A stretch of 32,605 nucleotides of DNA, taken from Larix sibirica (Eukaryota > Streptophyta > Pinopsida > Pinales > Pinaceae). Shown here piece after piece: positions 1-10,373 of the stretch. The stretch lies in contig NWUY0300010365.1 of NCBI GenBank assembly GCA_004151065.3, positions 56,664 through 89,268 on the forward strand, given 5' to 3'. Numbering within the stretch: position 1 is the stretch's first letter; the number at the start of each line of letters is the position of its first letter. Made by a program: the position numbers and the translations under genes. The notes under the pieces were generated by a model. The model searched no databases. It worked only from the letters and a program-made list of their open reading frames with translations, and was not told the DNA's origin.

Positions 1-828
1 GTCGGATGGCCGACCTGAGCTTGTTAAACATAGTGAAATTATTATAGCGTCCCATTTAACCGTCTGATACTTGACTTTACTAATTATCCAACCTTTGAGT
101 TTTTTCCATAGAGTGCTCCTGTGAATTCTTCGACTAACTGTTAGGGTTTATGTGCGACAGGTAGTGTTGGTCCCTTGCTTGACAGTGCGGTAATTGCAGC
201 AATAAGGGATTATGTGATCGGAATGGCCTCATCGATTCATAGTTTCCCATTGTGGTATCTACTAACAATAAATTTTGTTATGATTTCCTTTACGTCACTA
301 AATGAGTTCAACAAGTGTGCATTTAGATAGCTTTGAATCTTCATGGTAGTGAGCTTATGGGCATATTCTATCCATTATCTGTCTTGGACTATCCAAGTCT
401 TCATTTTTGCATAGTATTTTTCCCAATTTGGTTCATCCAGTTTTGCTTTCTTTATTCGGTGGATTCTTACTTCTAGGGGAGTCATGGATGCTTCCTCTTG
501 TTGCATTCGGGCCTTTTGTTTTATGGCTTGGGTCTTTGTTGCTATGGAAGCTTTCATTGGCTCCATATTTGGTTCTTCGAAGAACAAATTTAGGGTAAAA
601 TGTGTTGTATTGATAGGTGTGACGTGCTGTGAGCTTTTAAAGTGGGAAAGTAAATGCATTGAATACAAATTTTGTGGGTTACATATCATTCACACGCTTG
701 GTGAGGCTTCTAAAGGAATATTTCTTAATGCACTATTCAGCATGCATGGAAGTCGTTTCTCTTGCTGATAATCTTAGCAGTATGTAGGGTCATGCCTCTT
801 ATCATTGCTCCTCAATCGCCTAGGTGTC
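1..828. other. Probable 3' side of the dead gypsy element; no clear gene
   Basis: This stretch lies downstream of the integrase remnant on the minus strand and so probably belongs to the same element's 3' region or LTR. A minus-strand frame at 689-375 (104 codons) has a charged K/E/Q-rich C-terminal half (e.g. IKKAKLDEPNWEKYYAKM), but I recognise no family and see no start context that supports it. No LTR terminus, tRNA or polypurine tract could be identified with confidence. Confidence 0.3.
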
Positions 829-1200
829 GTGCCATTTTTATGGTATGTATCATTTCAATCAAGATCCATTCACAACCTTTGTAAATACTCGACCTTGAAG
901 TGTTTTTAATATCATTGATCCATTGTAATTAAGTTCTTCGACGATATATAGTTCTAACCTAGTAGTCTCAAGCTTTTGGGGTTTGTCGTTTATTTTGTTG
1001 CCATATAAATGTACCAAATCTCTGACTGATATATCCTTCTCTACAATGTTACTTTCATGCCATGCTTTTTGTTGTTGCTTTTGGACTTCTTGATGATGGA
1101 TGGCAAATGCACTGAAGGAATTTGACGTGAAAATGACTGTCATGGGGAATTTAGACCATAAAATACGGTTAAATGTTTTTGCAAACCATCTTTTGTTAAG
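829..1200 (-). pseudogene. Ty3/gypsy integrase C-terminal remnant
   Basis: The minus-strand frame at 1143-859 reads like the C-terminal end of a plant Ty3/gypsy integrase. A Q/K-rich helix (VQKQQQKAWHES) is followed by a small beta-barrel-like segment with RDLVHLY, LELYIVEEL, GSMILKTLQG and KVVNGS. In intact elements this region follows the DDE core, and the motif reads roughly RDLVLLYDSK...GPYIVEEI...GSVxLKTLQGE. Here the usual GPY is changed to ELY and a stop follows VVNGS. The DDE catalytic core is not found upstream on that strand (1200-1590), so this is a fragment of a dead element whose 3' side would run toward position 1. Family assignment is from recognised motif order; it is non-functional. 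Confidence 0.72.
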
Positions 1201-1589
1201 GCTAGATTTATCATTTATATGTATTTTTTTAGGGCAACAAAATTTCTAAAATGTCAAATTATATATTACTAGTAGTAGTATTAATACCTTTATCTTATAT
1301 AAAACTATAATTCCCAAATTCCAACTTCCGACCATGATAGTAAATTTCACTAAATAAATAGAAAAATTTATTAAATTAATATTATTTCCATGCCTTTCCA
1401 TTTTGCAACTTGAGATGTTTCTTCCTAAAAATTGAAAAAGTCATTGAACTCGTTGATTTTCCAGTATTTTTTGAGTTTTTACTATAATGGAAAAGAGCAT
1501 CGATGAAATTCATTGCTCCAAGCTCATTGATTACATTAGCATGATACAACGACTAAATGAATCCGAAGTTGGGAATTTAAAGTTGAAAT
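1201..1589. other. AT-rich spacer, nothing recognised
   Basis: AT-rich sequence with no open frame of note and no repeat shared with the rest of the window. It separates the integrase remnant from the first 1.4-kb repeat block. Confidence 0.5.
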
Positions 1590-1663
1590 CTCTTCCATGC
1601 CCCAAAACTCACTAGTTCTGGATTTGATCTCACTAGATTAAGAACTCTATTTTCTATTTTATT

Positions 1664-2180
1664 GTGTTTGGGTATTCGACTCGCCTCACTCCTGGTGTTA
1701 TGGAACTTTGTGATGGAAATTCAGGACCTTCTCTAGTTGGTTCGAATAGTGCAACCAAGGATGTTATGGAAGCAACAAATTTTTACCACACAAAAGTCTT
1801 GAAGGAGGAGCAGGCGACAATGGATGTGGTGGAAGAGGAGGTCAGGCTGGTTAGGGATACTACAAAGATGATGAGGTTCAAAGGCAGGTTCAAAGGATAG
1901 TTCCGGACTTGGGTTGCAGTAAATACTAAAATTCTCAATTTTATAGGACTTTCAAGCTTTATTGGCACACCAAATCTATAGTATCCCTAGGTATATGGTC
2001 GAAGGATGAAGCCTTCCTCCACCTTAAGTAACGAATAGAGACCTTGGAACATCAGAATGCTTACCTCACGAAGATCATCACATGGATGATTGGATGAATT
2101 GGGGGACCCTTCGAACAACCTTCTGATAGGCCTCCTCATGTGCAGAATGTTGCAAACCCACCTCCTACCTAGTTTTCGTA
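1664..2180 (+). pseudogene. Decayed coding-like segment, unknown family (copy 1)
   Basis: Homologous to the better preserved frame at 6154-6636. The first part (GNSGPSLVG, KDVMEATNFYHTKV, then an acidic stretch) is open from 1664 to 1900. The second part, from about 1952 to 2180, matches the coiled-coil-like half of copy 2 but carries several stops (for example TAA after HLK and TGA after MIG). I do not recognise the family. The helical Q/E/L segment followed by a proline tail recalls small transposon-associated proteins, but nothing specific supports that. Non-functional. Confidence 0.55.
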
Positions 2181-2273
2181 AACCCAGGGCTAACATAGTT
2201 TTCATGGTATTTAGAACCATTCCATTGGCTCTTTGACATGGTTTCCAAACTAGCCAAGCATAGTTTTTTTATT

Positions 2274-2712
2274 CTCGGAACTTTGGTTGACTGGTTAATT
2301 TTTATTTATATGCAAACCTGCTTTTCCACCTGTATACATTTTTTCCATAACATATTAATATATTTACTCTTACTTCATAAAATAAATTATGCATGGACTA
2401 AATGAAGTGTCAATGTGCTTAGATCCTCAGAAATCTGGATGAATAGTTAAATTGTTTCAATGTGCAAACATGCTCTGCCACCTTTATACATTTTTCATAA
2501 TATATTAATATAGTTACTCTTAATTCAAAACAAATTGTGTGGACTAAATGAAGTGTTGATGTTCTTTTATCCTCGGAAATCTGGATGAAAGGTTAAATTG
2601 TTTCGATATGCAGACATTCTCTACCACCTTTATAAATTTTCCCATAATATATTAATATAGTTACTCTTACTTCAAAACAAATTGTGTGTGGACTAAATTA
2701 AGTGTTGATGTC
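2274..2712 (+). repeat. Three tandem ~147-bp repeats
   Basis: Three units start at 2274, 2426 and 2572 (spacing 152 and 146). Each begins CTCGGAAnTCTGGATGA or similar, contains CATAATATATTAATATAG, and ends near GGACTAAATGAAGTGTTGATG. The same tandem array occurs in the second block (6729 onward). Units are AT-rich and non-coding. Confidence 0.85.
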
Positions 2713-3069
2713 CATTGTATACATTGTTTCTTATTCCATCATCTACTTCAAACTGCATATTTTATCGGTTACGTATCCTATATATTATTAATGTAGGCTT
2801 TGGCAGTACAAATTGCATATTTTATCCTTTAAATTTCATATGTGCTATTAATGTAGGCTTTGTCAGTACAAAAAATGGTCTAGGAGGCACACTATTATAG
2901 ACATTGTTAATTATATTAATAAGATCAATATTGAATATGATCGACATTCAAAGATTGAAACTTTTGAATTGAACTTCACAGTTATATAATATTTGGAATA
3001 AAAAAGTGCACTTTATAGTTTTAGTAGTAAAAAAACACACTATTCGAAGAAGAAAAAAACCCTTATAAC

Positions 3070-5125
3070 TATGGCCCTTCTTCGCACTTCTGAAATTCAA
3101 GTAAGGAGGAGAAGGAGCAATTTCCCTTTATAACCCTTCTATGCTTAGAGTGATGAGGAGGAGGTGGAGTGGCCTCAATTTCATATGAGTGAGTAAATTT
3201 AGGGCATATGAGGAAGAGCGTGGTTCCATTCTCAAACTCTTGTAATTTGAGTGAGCAGTTGGGATTTTCTCTTGCTCTGGGATGAAAATTCAAGGAGCAC
3301 TAGCATGGGAACTCCCTTTGACTACTAGGAGGGTAAGAGGGAACATTATCCCTTTCATAACCTAATCTAATTGCATTGTCCCTTCCTCACACTTCTGAAA
3401 TTTGAGTAAGGAGGAAAAGGAGCAGCGTCCATTTATCACCCTTTTATGGTTAGAGTGGCGAGGACAATTTTTTAGGACATAGGAGGAGAAGGAGGATGGG
3501 CCCTTTCTCAGACTCTTGTAATTTGATTGAGCAGTTGTCCCTTCTTCTCGTTCTAGTAATCTTTGGGAGGAACAATCAAGGAGCACTAGCCCTTTCCCAC
3601 TCTTGTTCCATTATGATGAGTAGCATGGGTAATACCTTAGACTTTTGGGAGGAGAAGGATCATGGGCCCTTTTTTAAACTCCTGTAATTCGGGTGAGCAA
3701 TTGTCCCTTTTTCTCACTTTGGTAATTTTTGGGAGGAAGATTCAAGGAGCAGTAGCTATTTCGTACACTTGTTCCATACGAATGAGTAGCATGGGAAATA
3801 CCTTAGAATTTTGGTAGGAGGAGTGGCAAAATTGTCCCTTTCTCACCCTATTTTAATAACACTTGCCCATCCTCACACTTCTGAAAAATTGAGCAAGGAG
3901 GAGAAGGAGCAATGGCCCTTTCTTACCCTTCTATTCTTAGAGTGATGAGGAGGAGGTGGAGTGGCCTCAATTTCCTATGAGTGAGTAACTTTAGGACATA
4001 GGAGGAGAAGGAGCATGGGCCCATTCTCAAACTCTTGTAATTTGAGTGAGTAATTGGTCCTTTCTCTTGCTCTGGGAGGAAAAGTCAAGGAGCACTAGCC
4101 CTATCCCACACTTGTTCCATTTGAACGAGTAGCATGGGAAATTTCTTATACTTTTGGGAGGAGAAGTGGCAACATTATCCCTTTCTCGCCCTATTCTAAT
4201 TATGTTGTCCCTTCCACACACTTATAAAATTTGAGTATGGAGGAGAAGGAGCATTTTCCATTTCTCACTCTTTTATGGTTAGAGTGACATGGAAGAGTGT
4301 TTAGGACATAAGAGGAGAAGGAGCATGGGCCCTTTCTCAAACTCTTGTAATTTGATTGAGCAACTGGCCCTTCCTCTTGCTCTAGTAATCTTTGAGAGGA
4401 AGAGTAAAGGAGAACTATCCATTTCCCACTCTTGTTCCATTAGGATGAGTAGCATGGTCACTCCCTTAGACTTTTGGTACGAGAAGGAGCATGGGGCCTT
4501 TCTCGAAATTTTATAATTCGGGTGAGCAATTGGCCCTTTTTATCTCTATGGTAATTTTTGGGAAGAAGAGTCAAGGAGTAGTAGTCATTCCTCACATTTT
4601 TTCCATACAATTGAGTATCATGTGAAATCCCTTAGACTTCTGGGATGAGGAGTGGTAACATTGGCCCTTTCTCACCCTATTTTAATAAAACTAACCCTTC
4701 GTTGCACTTCTGAAATATGAGTAAGGAAAAGAAGGAGCACTAGCCCTTTCTCACCCTTCTATGGTTAGACTGATGAGGAAGAGTGTTTAATACATGGGAG
4801 GAGAAGGAGCATCGGACCTTTCTCAAACTCTTCTAATTTGAGTGAGTAGCTAGCCCTTCCTCTCGCTCTAGTAATCTTTGGGAGGAAGAGTCGATGAGCA
4901 CTAGCCCTTTCCCATGCTTATTCCATTCAAATGAGTAGTATTGGCACTCCCTTAGGATTTTTGGAGGAGAAAGAGCATGGACCCTTTCTCAAACTCTTGT
5001 AATTTGAGCGAGAATTTGGCCCTTTCTCTCACTCTATTAACTTTGGGGAGGAAGCACCAACGAGAACTATCCCTTTCCCACACTCATTCCATTTGAATGA
5101 GTAGCATGGGCACTCCCTCAGACAT
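3070..5125. repeat. Satellite-like array with higher-order structure
   Basis: About 2 kb of imperfect tandem repeats built from short phrases: AACTCTTGTAATTTGAGTGAG, AGGAGGAGAAGGAGCATGGG, CTAGTAATCTTTGGGAGGAA, TTCCATTCGAATGAGTAGCA. The phrase around ACTTCTGAAATTTGAG recurs at about 3087, 3392, 3876, 4218 and 4706. Spacings alternate ~305-340 and ~485, giving a super-unit of ~790-830 bp. The phrase CTCAAACTCTTGTAA recurs at about 3231, 3507, 3674, 4026, 4336, 4501, 4821 and 4988, giving a basic ~165-bp monomer in parts. Short open frames inside (3496-3687, 4289-4516) follow from the repeat and are not genes. Confidence 0.85.
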
Positions 5126-5859
5126 AAGTTGATGCGCAACAAGAGAATATAGGGCATAATGTCGAGAGTGGGATGTATTTTCATATGGATAGAATTCGAT
5201 CGGTTCTTTTCCCAACATACTATTTCAGCTTACCCTAAGGATGATTTGGAGAAATACTATCAAAATTTTACTCCATGTGTAGTATTATTCATAATTTTAT
5301 GAACATAGTAGCTTGAATTAGGTTTTTAAAATTATCATGTAATTTGTAGTTTGGATAATATATTGGGCCTTAATTATGTTTTGAGTTACACCTTGGAGGT
5401 GATCTCTTGTACTTTAAGTTGTACAGTTATGGTAGTAGTCTTAATTGTTATTTAAACTAAAATAGTTGTAGAAATACATATATGATCTAAAGCAATGTAA
5501 ATACTTTCTTATTACTGCATTAATACACTTATTTTAAATTATGTGTGGAATAATACGAATCGACAATTCCTTGAATGGGATGTCTGGTATGAGTGACACT
5601 CGTTTGGCGAGGCCATGAGAGGCCCAGGTGGACAAAATACAAGATGTCCACGTGTGAGGAGCAGTGGAGGCGCTTTGGTCCATAGAAAAGGTGTTGGGTG
5701 GACGAGCGGTGGAGGATCATAAATATAGAGAAAAATTGGCGAGCAGACAAGCGGTAGAGGCTCCTAAGCTTTCCTTGAACATTAAATGAATAGTCTTTTC
5801 CATTAAAACAAATCAGTGCCACCGGTACCATTCTGCAATGGAGGCGGATTGTAATGCAA
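5126..5859. other. Spacer after the satellite array, nothing recognised
   Basis: AT-rich sequence followed by a slightly GC-richer part (5560-5830). A 100-codon minus-strand frame at 5831-5529 has no recognisable domain and no counterpart elsewhere in the window; I treat it as chance. Confidence 0.4.
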
Positions 5860-5865
5860 TGTTCG

Positions 5866-5968
5866 AGGGAGGTAAGCTTGAAATATCACACGCAAAGGAG
5901 GGGATTCTGAAATCTCTCACACAAGGGAGGGAACTCTAAAATACTTCATGTAAGGGAGGACAAGCATA
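5866..5968 (+). repeat. Three imperfect ~30-bp tandem repeats
   Basis: Units of the form AAGGGAGGGAACTCTAAAATA, each ending in TCACACAAG or TCATGTAAG, are repeated about three times with drift. Too diverged for exact borders. Confidence 0.55.
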
Positions 5969-6153
5969 ACCATGGAAATGATTTCCATATTCATTAATGG
6001 AGCCCGCAATGAAGGATCGACATGGTAGAAGTGATCATAATAAAGGTAGACGACAATGCCATGAAACTCATTGGTTCTGGATTTTCTCTCACTAGATTAG
6101 AAAAAAACTATTTTGTTGTGTTTGGGTGTTTGACTCTCCTCACTCCTAGTGTT

Positions 6154-6636
6154 ATGGCATCTCGTGGTGGAAATTCTGGCCCTTCTCTAGTTGGTTTGAC
6201 TTGCGCGACCAAGGATATGGAAGCAACAAATTTTTATAACATGGAAGTTGTCTCGGAGGAGGAGAAGGCGACCATGGATGTGGTGGAAAAGGAGGTCAAG
6301 CTAGATAGGGACTACTACGAAGATGATGAGGTTGAAAGGTAGGTTCAAGGGATAGCTCCAAACTTGGGTTGCAGTAGATACCGAACTTCTTAGTTTTATA
6401 GGACATTGGAGCTTTATTGGCACACCAAATATATGGTAGCCCTGCGTATGCGGCCGAAGGATGAAGACTTTCTCCACATTAAGCAACAAATAGAGACCTT
6501 GGAACATCAAAATGCTTACTTCATGGAGGTCGTCACATGGATGGTTGGAAAAATGGGTGGATCCTTCGAACAACCTTCTGATAGGCCTCCTCAGGCGCAG
6601 AACACTGCGAACCCGCCTCCTGCCCAATTTCTGTAA
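6154..6636 (+). pseudogene. Two-exon coding-like segment, unknown family (copy 2)
   Basis: An open frame runs from ATG at 6154 (the same frame opens upstream at 6022) to about 6338 and includes GNSGPSLVG, KDMEATNFYNMEV and an acidic tail (YYEDDEVER). A second frame at 6402-6636 has a coiled-coil-like stretch (IKQQIETLEHQNAYF), VTWMVGKMGGSFEQ and a proline/glutamine tail. The two join in frame if 6339-6401 is an intron: donor AAAG|GTAGGT, acceptor TTTTATAG|GAC, 63 bp, which is short for a plant intron. Copy 1 has the same layout with stops. Function unknown; a transposon-associated protein or a captured gene fragment are both possible. Confidence 0.45.
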
Positions 6637-6728
6637 ACTCAAGGCTAGCATAGTTTTAATTGTATTTAGAACCGTTCCAGTGACTCTTTGACATGGTTTC
6701 CAAACTAGCCAGGAATATTTTTTTTATT

Positions 6729-7095
6729 CTCAAAACTCTGGATGACCGGTTAAATTGTTTTGATATGCATACATGATCTGCCTCCTATATACATTTTTCC
6801 AAATATATTAATATAGTTACTCTTACTTCATAAAAAATTATGTGTGGACTAAAGGAAGTGTTGATTTTTTTTATCCTCGAAACTCTGGATGACTAGTTAA
6901 ATTGTCTTGATATGAAGACCTGCTCTTCCACCTTTATGCATTTTTCCATAATATATTAATATAGTTACTCTTACTTCAAAACAAATTATGTGTGGGTTAA
7001 ATGAAGCATTGATGTTCATTGTATATTGTATACCTTGTTTCTTATTCNTACTCTTACTTCAAAACAAATTATGTGTGGACTAAATTAAGCGTTGA
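6729..7095 (+). repeat. Tandem ~147-bp repeats of block copy 2, with N gap at 7048
   Basis: Units start at 6729 and 6876 (spacing 147). A third partial unit follows the N at 7048. Same family as 2274-2712. Confidence 0.8.
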
Positions 7096-7514
7096 TGTTC
7101 ACTGTATACCTTGTTTCTTCTTCCATCATCTACTTCAAACTGCATATTTTATCAGTAATATATCCTATATATTATTAATGTATACTTTGGCTATACAAAC
7201 TACATATTTTATCATTTAAATTTCCTATATGCTACTAATGTAGGCTTTGTCAGTACAAAAAACGGTCTAGGAGGCAAACTTTTATAGACATTGTTAATTA
7301 TATTAATAAGATCAATATTGAATATTATAGACATTCAAAGATTGAAATTTTTGAATTGAAATTCACAGTTTTCTAATGTTTGGAATAAAAAAGTGCACTT
7401 TATAGTTTTAGTACTAAAAAAACACACTACTGGAGTAAAAAACACACTTTTCAAACACAATATTGCCACTATCAGAACCCAATTTTGAACTTTATAAATG
7501 TTGATTTTAACACT

Positions 7515-7620
7515 TTTTCTCACTCACTCGCAACTAGCCTTTTCTCTCCCTCTAGTAATTTTTGGGAGGAAAAGACACCCACACTTCCATTCGAATGAGA
7601 AGGCATGGGCATTCGAATGA
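7515..7620. repeat. Satellite fragment, related to the 3.1-5.1 kb array
   Basis: Contains CTCTAGTAATTTTTGGGAGGA and TTCCATTCGAATGAGAAGGC, both phrases of the main array. It follows block copy 2 just as the main array follows copy 1. Confidence 0.7.
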
Positions 7621-7694
7621 CAATTCTACGGCACGATGTGAGGGTCACAATGAGGGGATAAAAAGGAAAGTGAATATTATACCTTTGCGCTCAA

Positions 7695-7835
7695 GAGGCT
7701 ATGCATTGTGGGGAATTTATGCAACATGGTTTAAATGGTCCACATGGATATGGCCGCGGCACTGTTCGAGGCAATATCCATTGTCATATATAAGTAGTTA
7801 TTTTTCACTACTTTTCACAAGCGTGTCGTGGTAAT
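7695..7835 (+). repeat. Fragment C of the copy A/B family
   Basis: About 140 bp matches the 5' non-coding/short-ORF part of copies A (10750-10900) and B (18430-18590). Shared text includes GGGGAATTTATGC, a GATATGGCCGC-type stretch and GGCAATATCCATTGT (GGCATTATCCACGGT in copy A). It lies between two satellite fragments, so it was inserted into, or carried with, that array. Confidence 0.65.
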
Positions 7836-7978
7836 TTTTGAATAGGTACGAAACTGTGTAATATGTCAAGGGTCTTATATATTGAACAAAAATTTTATAT
7901 GCCACAAAAAATATCTTTACAGGAGAACCCTACGAGTTTTGTATGTTACTGAGGTAAACTCGAATAGGAGGTTGTTGT

Positions 7979-8060
7979 AAGGAGGAAAAGGAGTACTGAC
8001 TCTTTCCCACCCTTTTATGGTTAGATTGACGAGGAGTTGGTGGAGTGGCCTCATTTTCCC
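7979..8060. repeat. Second satellite fragment
   Basis: AAGGAGGAAAAGGAGTACTG, CCCTTTTATGGTTAGA and GGTGGAGTGGCCTCA match phrases in the main array (for example near 3150 and 3950). Confidence 0.7.
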
Positions 8061-8159
8061 ACAAGCAATGTCCCCACTGCCGATGGCCTAGATGAAACCA
8101 AAAAACTTGTCCATACAAATATAGACCATTATAGGATTTGAGATATGCAGCAGAGATAA

Positions 8160-8824
8160 ATGACGAAATTTCCCGCTAACGGCCCAGATGCAATACGGTG
8201 CATCCTACCAAAATAAATCGCAACCGTTGGTGATGGAATGAATGTGTAGTGAAACTAATAGTGTTCTTTTCCGTCAACGGTTTAGATCAAACCTTGCATA
8301 TTTTTTAAAGACCTTGTTCATCGGAGGTATAACAACATGATACGAGATTAGAGAAGGTACTATATCATCTAAGGCCATAATTAGACTAGATGGCTTTCAC
8401 AAATCAAACCATGATTGTTAATAGTATTAGAGCACAAGTTAGAAATAAGGAGGAATGTTGTCAATTGACAGTCAAGTTCAGATCGTGCCACCTTTGAAAA
8501 ATAAATGCACATCATTGACGGGGTTGTAGTAAGTACCTTTACTACCCCAAGATAGTGTAAATAGTTTGAGTGATCAAAATATTGATCACCCATGTGAAGC
8601 CGCAACCACTTCAAATCAGGTGGTGTGTAAATCTTGAGAGAATCTGCATATTCTCTGAATATTTATGCACCACCTGATTTGAAGTGGCTGCGAATTCACA
8701 AGAGTTATCATCCTTTTGATCACTCGGACCATTTATGGACGTGTCTACTCCTCTAGATCCATCGCATACTCCTCGCATTCCCCAAGGAAAGTGATGAAGG
8801 TCCATTAGATGAGAACATCCAACA
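8160..8824 (-). mobile_element. Probable copia-type 3' LTR (minus strand), outer end not located
   Basis: Read on the minus strand, the sequence at 8840-8815 gives GCAAGAGTGGGAGGAT followed by TGTTGGATGTTC. This is the typical plant Ty1/copia junction: a polypurine tract of the AAGTGGGAGAT type immediately followed by an LTR beginning TGTTGG. The LTR would therefore start at 8824 and run toward lower coordinates. No terminal CA with target duplication could be fixed, so 8160 is only a guess. No copia reverse transcriptase or integrase is visible upstream on that strand, so this is a solo or truncated piece. Confidence 0.5.
8558..8735. repeat. 178-bp near-symmetrical inverted repeat
   Basis: The two 86-nt halves pair without net indels around a 6-nt loop (8644-8649); pairs satisfy i + j = 17293. 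The best part is 8596-8625, where CCACTTCAAATCAGGTGGTG pairs with CACCACCTGATTTGAAGTGG (8668-8687). Outer parts (GAGTGATCAAAA with TTTTGATCACTC) also pair. By eye roughly four fifths of positions pair. It lies inside the putative copia-like LTR. Confidence 0.85.
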
Positions 8825-8840
8825 ATCCTCCCACTCTTGC
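8825..8840 (-). promoter_or_regulatory. Polypurine tract of the copia-like element
   Basis: Minus strand GCAAGAGTGGGAGGAT, directly abutting the TG start of the LTR. It would prime plus-strand DNA synthesis in an active copia element. Confidence 0.5.
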
Positions 8841-8852
8841 CTTGGGGAATGC

Positions 8853-10370
8853 AATAAAAATATGTCTAGTACATAATTTTCCTCCCAACCCACAACATGC
8901 AAATGACAAGATCGATGTCTCCTCACAACTATACATGAATGCACATCCTTCTTGATTATCCTTAGTTCGCTACCTCGTTCACCTTGGTGATCATCGTCCT
9001 ATGTCTCTTCCTTCTGTAATCATGCAAATAGTTTTGTCTTCCCTAAGTATTTTTCCTTGTTGTTTTATGATATGATGTCCCTCTGTGAGATTAATTTTTG
9101 TTGTTTCCATACAAAACAACTCGTTGATTACTCCCACCCACTACTCGCTTTCAATGAGCTTTGCAAAGTTAACACCTTTCCTAAAGATTCAAAGCCCACT
9201 TTCAGTTAACTTTGTGAATAAACGCAATGTTCCTCTAGCAAAAGTGGGATATGATGTGCTTGCCACATTTCACTCTGTTATGCCCCTTTCCACCACTCCT
9301 ACATCCGATGGCATAATAGAGACTGATTATTTGCAGGTTTGGATGAATACGATGAGGTCTGGGATGTTTCTGTGGAGTTTTCTTGATATTGCACCACAAC
9401 CAAGTAGTATGTATTCCTTATTGCAATGGTCCTTATGCAGCACAACATCGAGTAATCTCCACCTTTATCATAATGGAAAGGTTTATTGTCCAATGTTGTT
9501 TTGTACTAGACAAGGTATACCGATGTTGTTCAATACCAGAATTAGTTTCATCGTCCAATGGCTTGATAGTGAGAGGAAAATGAAGAACATAATTCTAAAT
9601 ATAGCTCATGCTTGTGGGTGAGCAGTCCCCAAAAATCAGTTAAACCAACATCGGTAGAGAGATGCAGTTTGCGGAAACAAGACAATGGGTTGTAGTTTTG
9701 AACGAAGGCATAGTCAACATCCGCAATCATACTTAAGCTCAACGTGAAGAGTTGCAAAAGGAGGTTCAGTCATATCCAAAATTTTGAGAGCATAGATCAG
9801 TTGCAAGGATCTGCAATGTTAGCCTTGTTCTCTTCTTCTTTCCTCATTCTTCATTGTACACAATCATAGAACTTCTACCTTCTTTCGAAAATAGATGAGA
9901 AAGACCAGGGATGTAGTGATGAATTAATCCCCCTGATTATACTATGTGATATAAATGAAAGAAAATTGATGGAAATTTTGGAAACGGGACTAAGGCAATG
10001 ATGCCACTAGGTTTTTGAATCAAAATCATTGTTCAATGTTCTTTCAATATAGTAGACAATTCTTCATCTGAGTGCCTAAGTAACATGGATCAGAACTTTA
10101 TTATGCCTGTGTGATTTTCCAATAGTTTTCTTGAATGCATTTAAATGGATAGTCGACCATGCTTTGTTGTTGAATTGTATTTCATGATCGATGTTCTTCT
10201 TTTCAAGAATCAGGTTATGATTAAGGCACCCCAAATTCCCTTACTGTGAGCTTGATTTATTTTGGAATCCTTGTGACTCATTTTAAAAATTCAACACTCA
10301 CAGTTACTTTCATGACCGAGATTTTACCCAACGCACCTCCGTTTTCAGCTATAAATCCAGTCGAGTTTTT
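8853..10370. other. No recognised gene; longest frame 9085-9621 (+)
   Basis: A 178-codon plus-strand frame at 9085-9621 is the longest in this stretch. Its translation has no motif I recognise, no matching copy in the window, and an overlapping minus-strand frame of similar quality. I see no copia or gypsy domain on either strand. It may be the internal remains of the element whose LTR ends at 8824, or unrelated intergenic DNA. Confidence 0.25.
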
Positions 10371-10373
10371 CAT

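Larger units (their letters stand above)
1590..3045 (+). repeat. 1.4-kb repeat block, copy 1
   Basis: Direct repeat of 6050-7432, colinear over its whole length. Shared landmarks include the gene-like segment (1664-2180 versus 6120-6640), the ~147-bp tandem repeats, and a 3' section ending in AAAAAAACACACTA. Copy 1 is more decayed. The block does not begin with TG or end with CA, has no PBS after it and no polypurine tract before copy 2, so it does not behave as an LTR pair. It is followed immediately by the satellite-like array, as copy 2 is followed by related satellite pieces, so block plus array looks like one composite unit of about 4.46 kb. Confidence 0.85.
6050..7432 (+). repeat. 1.4-kb repeat block, copy 2
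   Basis: Second copy of the block at 1590-3045, better preserved in its coding-like part. A single N at 7048 interrupts the tandem-repeat section: before it the sequence has reached the block's 3' part (TATACCTTGTTTCTTATTC), and after it the text jumps back into a tandem unit and repeats the same 3' part. This suggests an assembly join. Immediately 3' lie satellite-related pieces, as in copy 1. Confidence 0.85.

Noticed and set aside
3070-5125. CRISPR-like array or protein genes in the satellite region
   Set aside because: Repeats are long, imperfect and without unique spacers; the open frames are repeats of the same phrases on both strands.
1590-7432. The two 1.4-kb blocks as LTRs of one retrotransposon with a satellite interior
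   Set aside because: No TG...CA ends, no primer binding site after the first, no polypurine tract before the second, and satellite follows both blocks.
8763-8787. Resemblance of TACTCCTCGCATTCC to conifer miR482-type sequence
   Set aside because: Match is partial and recalled from memory, and the opposite arm pairs over only 13 bp with a 52-nt loop, unlike a MIR482 precursor.
9085-9621. 178-codon plus-strand ORF as a gene
   Set aside because: No recognisable domain, no second copy, and competing frames on the other strand; reported only as the longest frame of an unassigned stretch.
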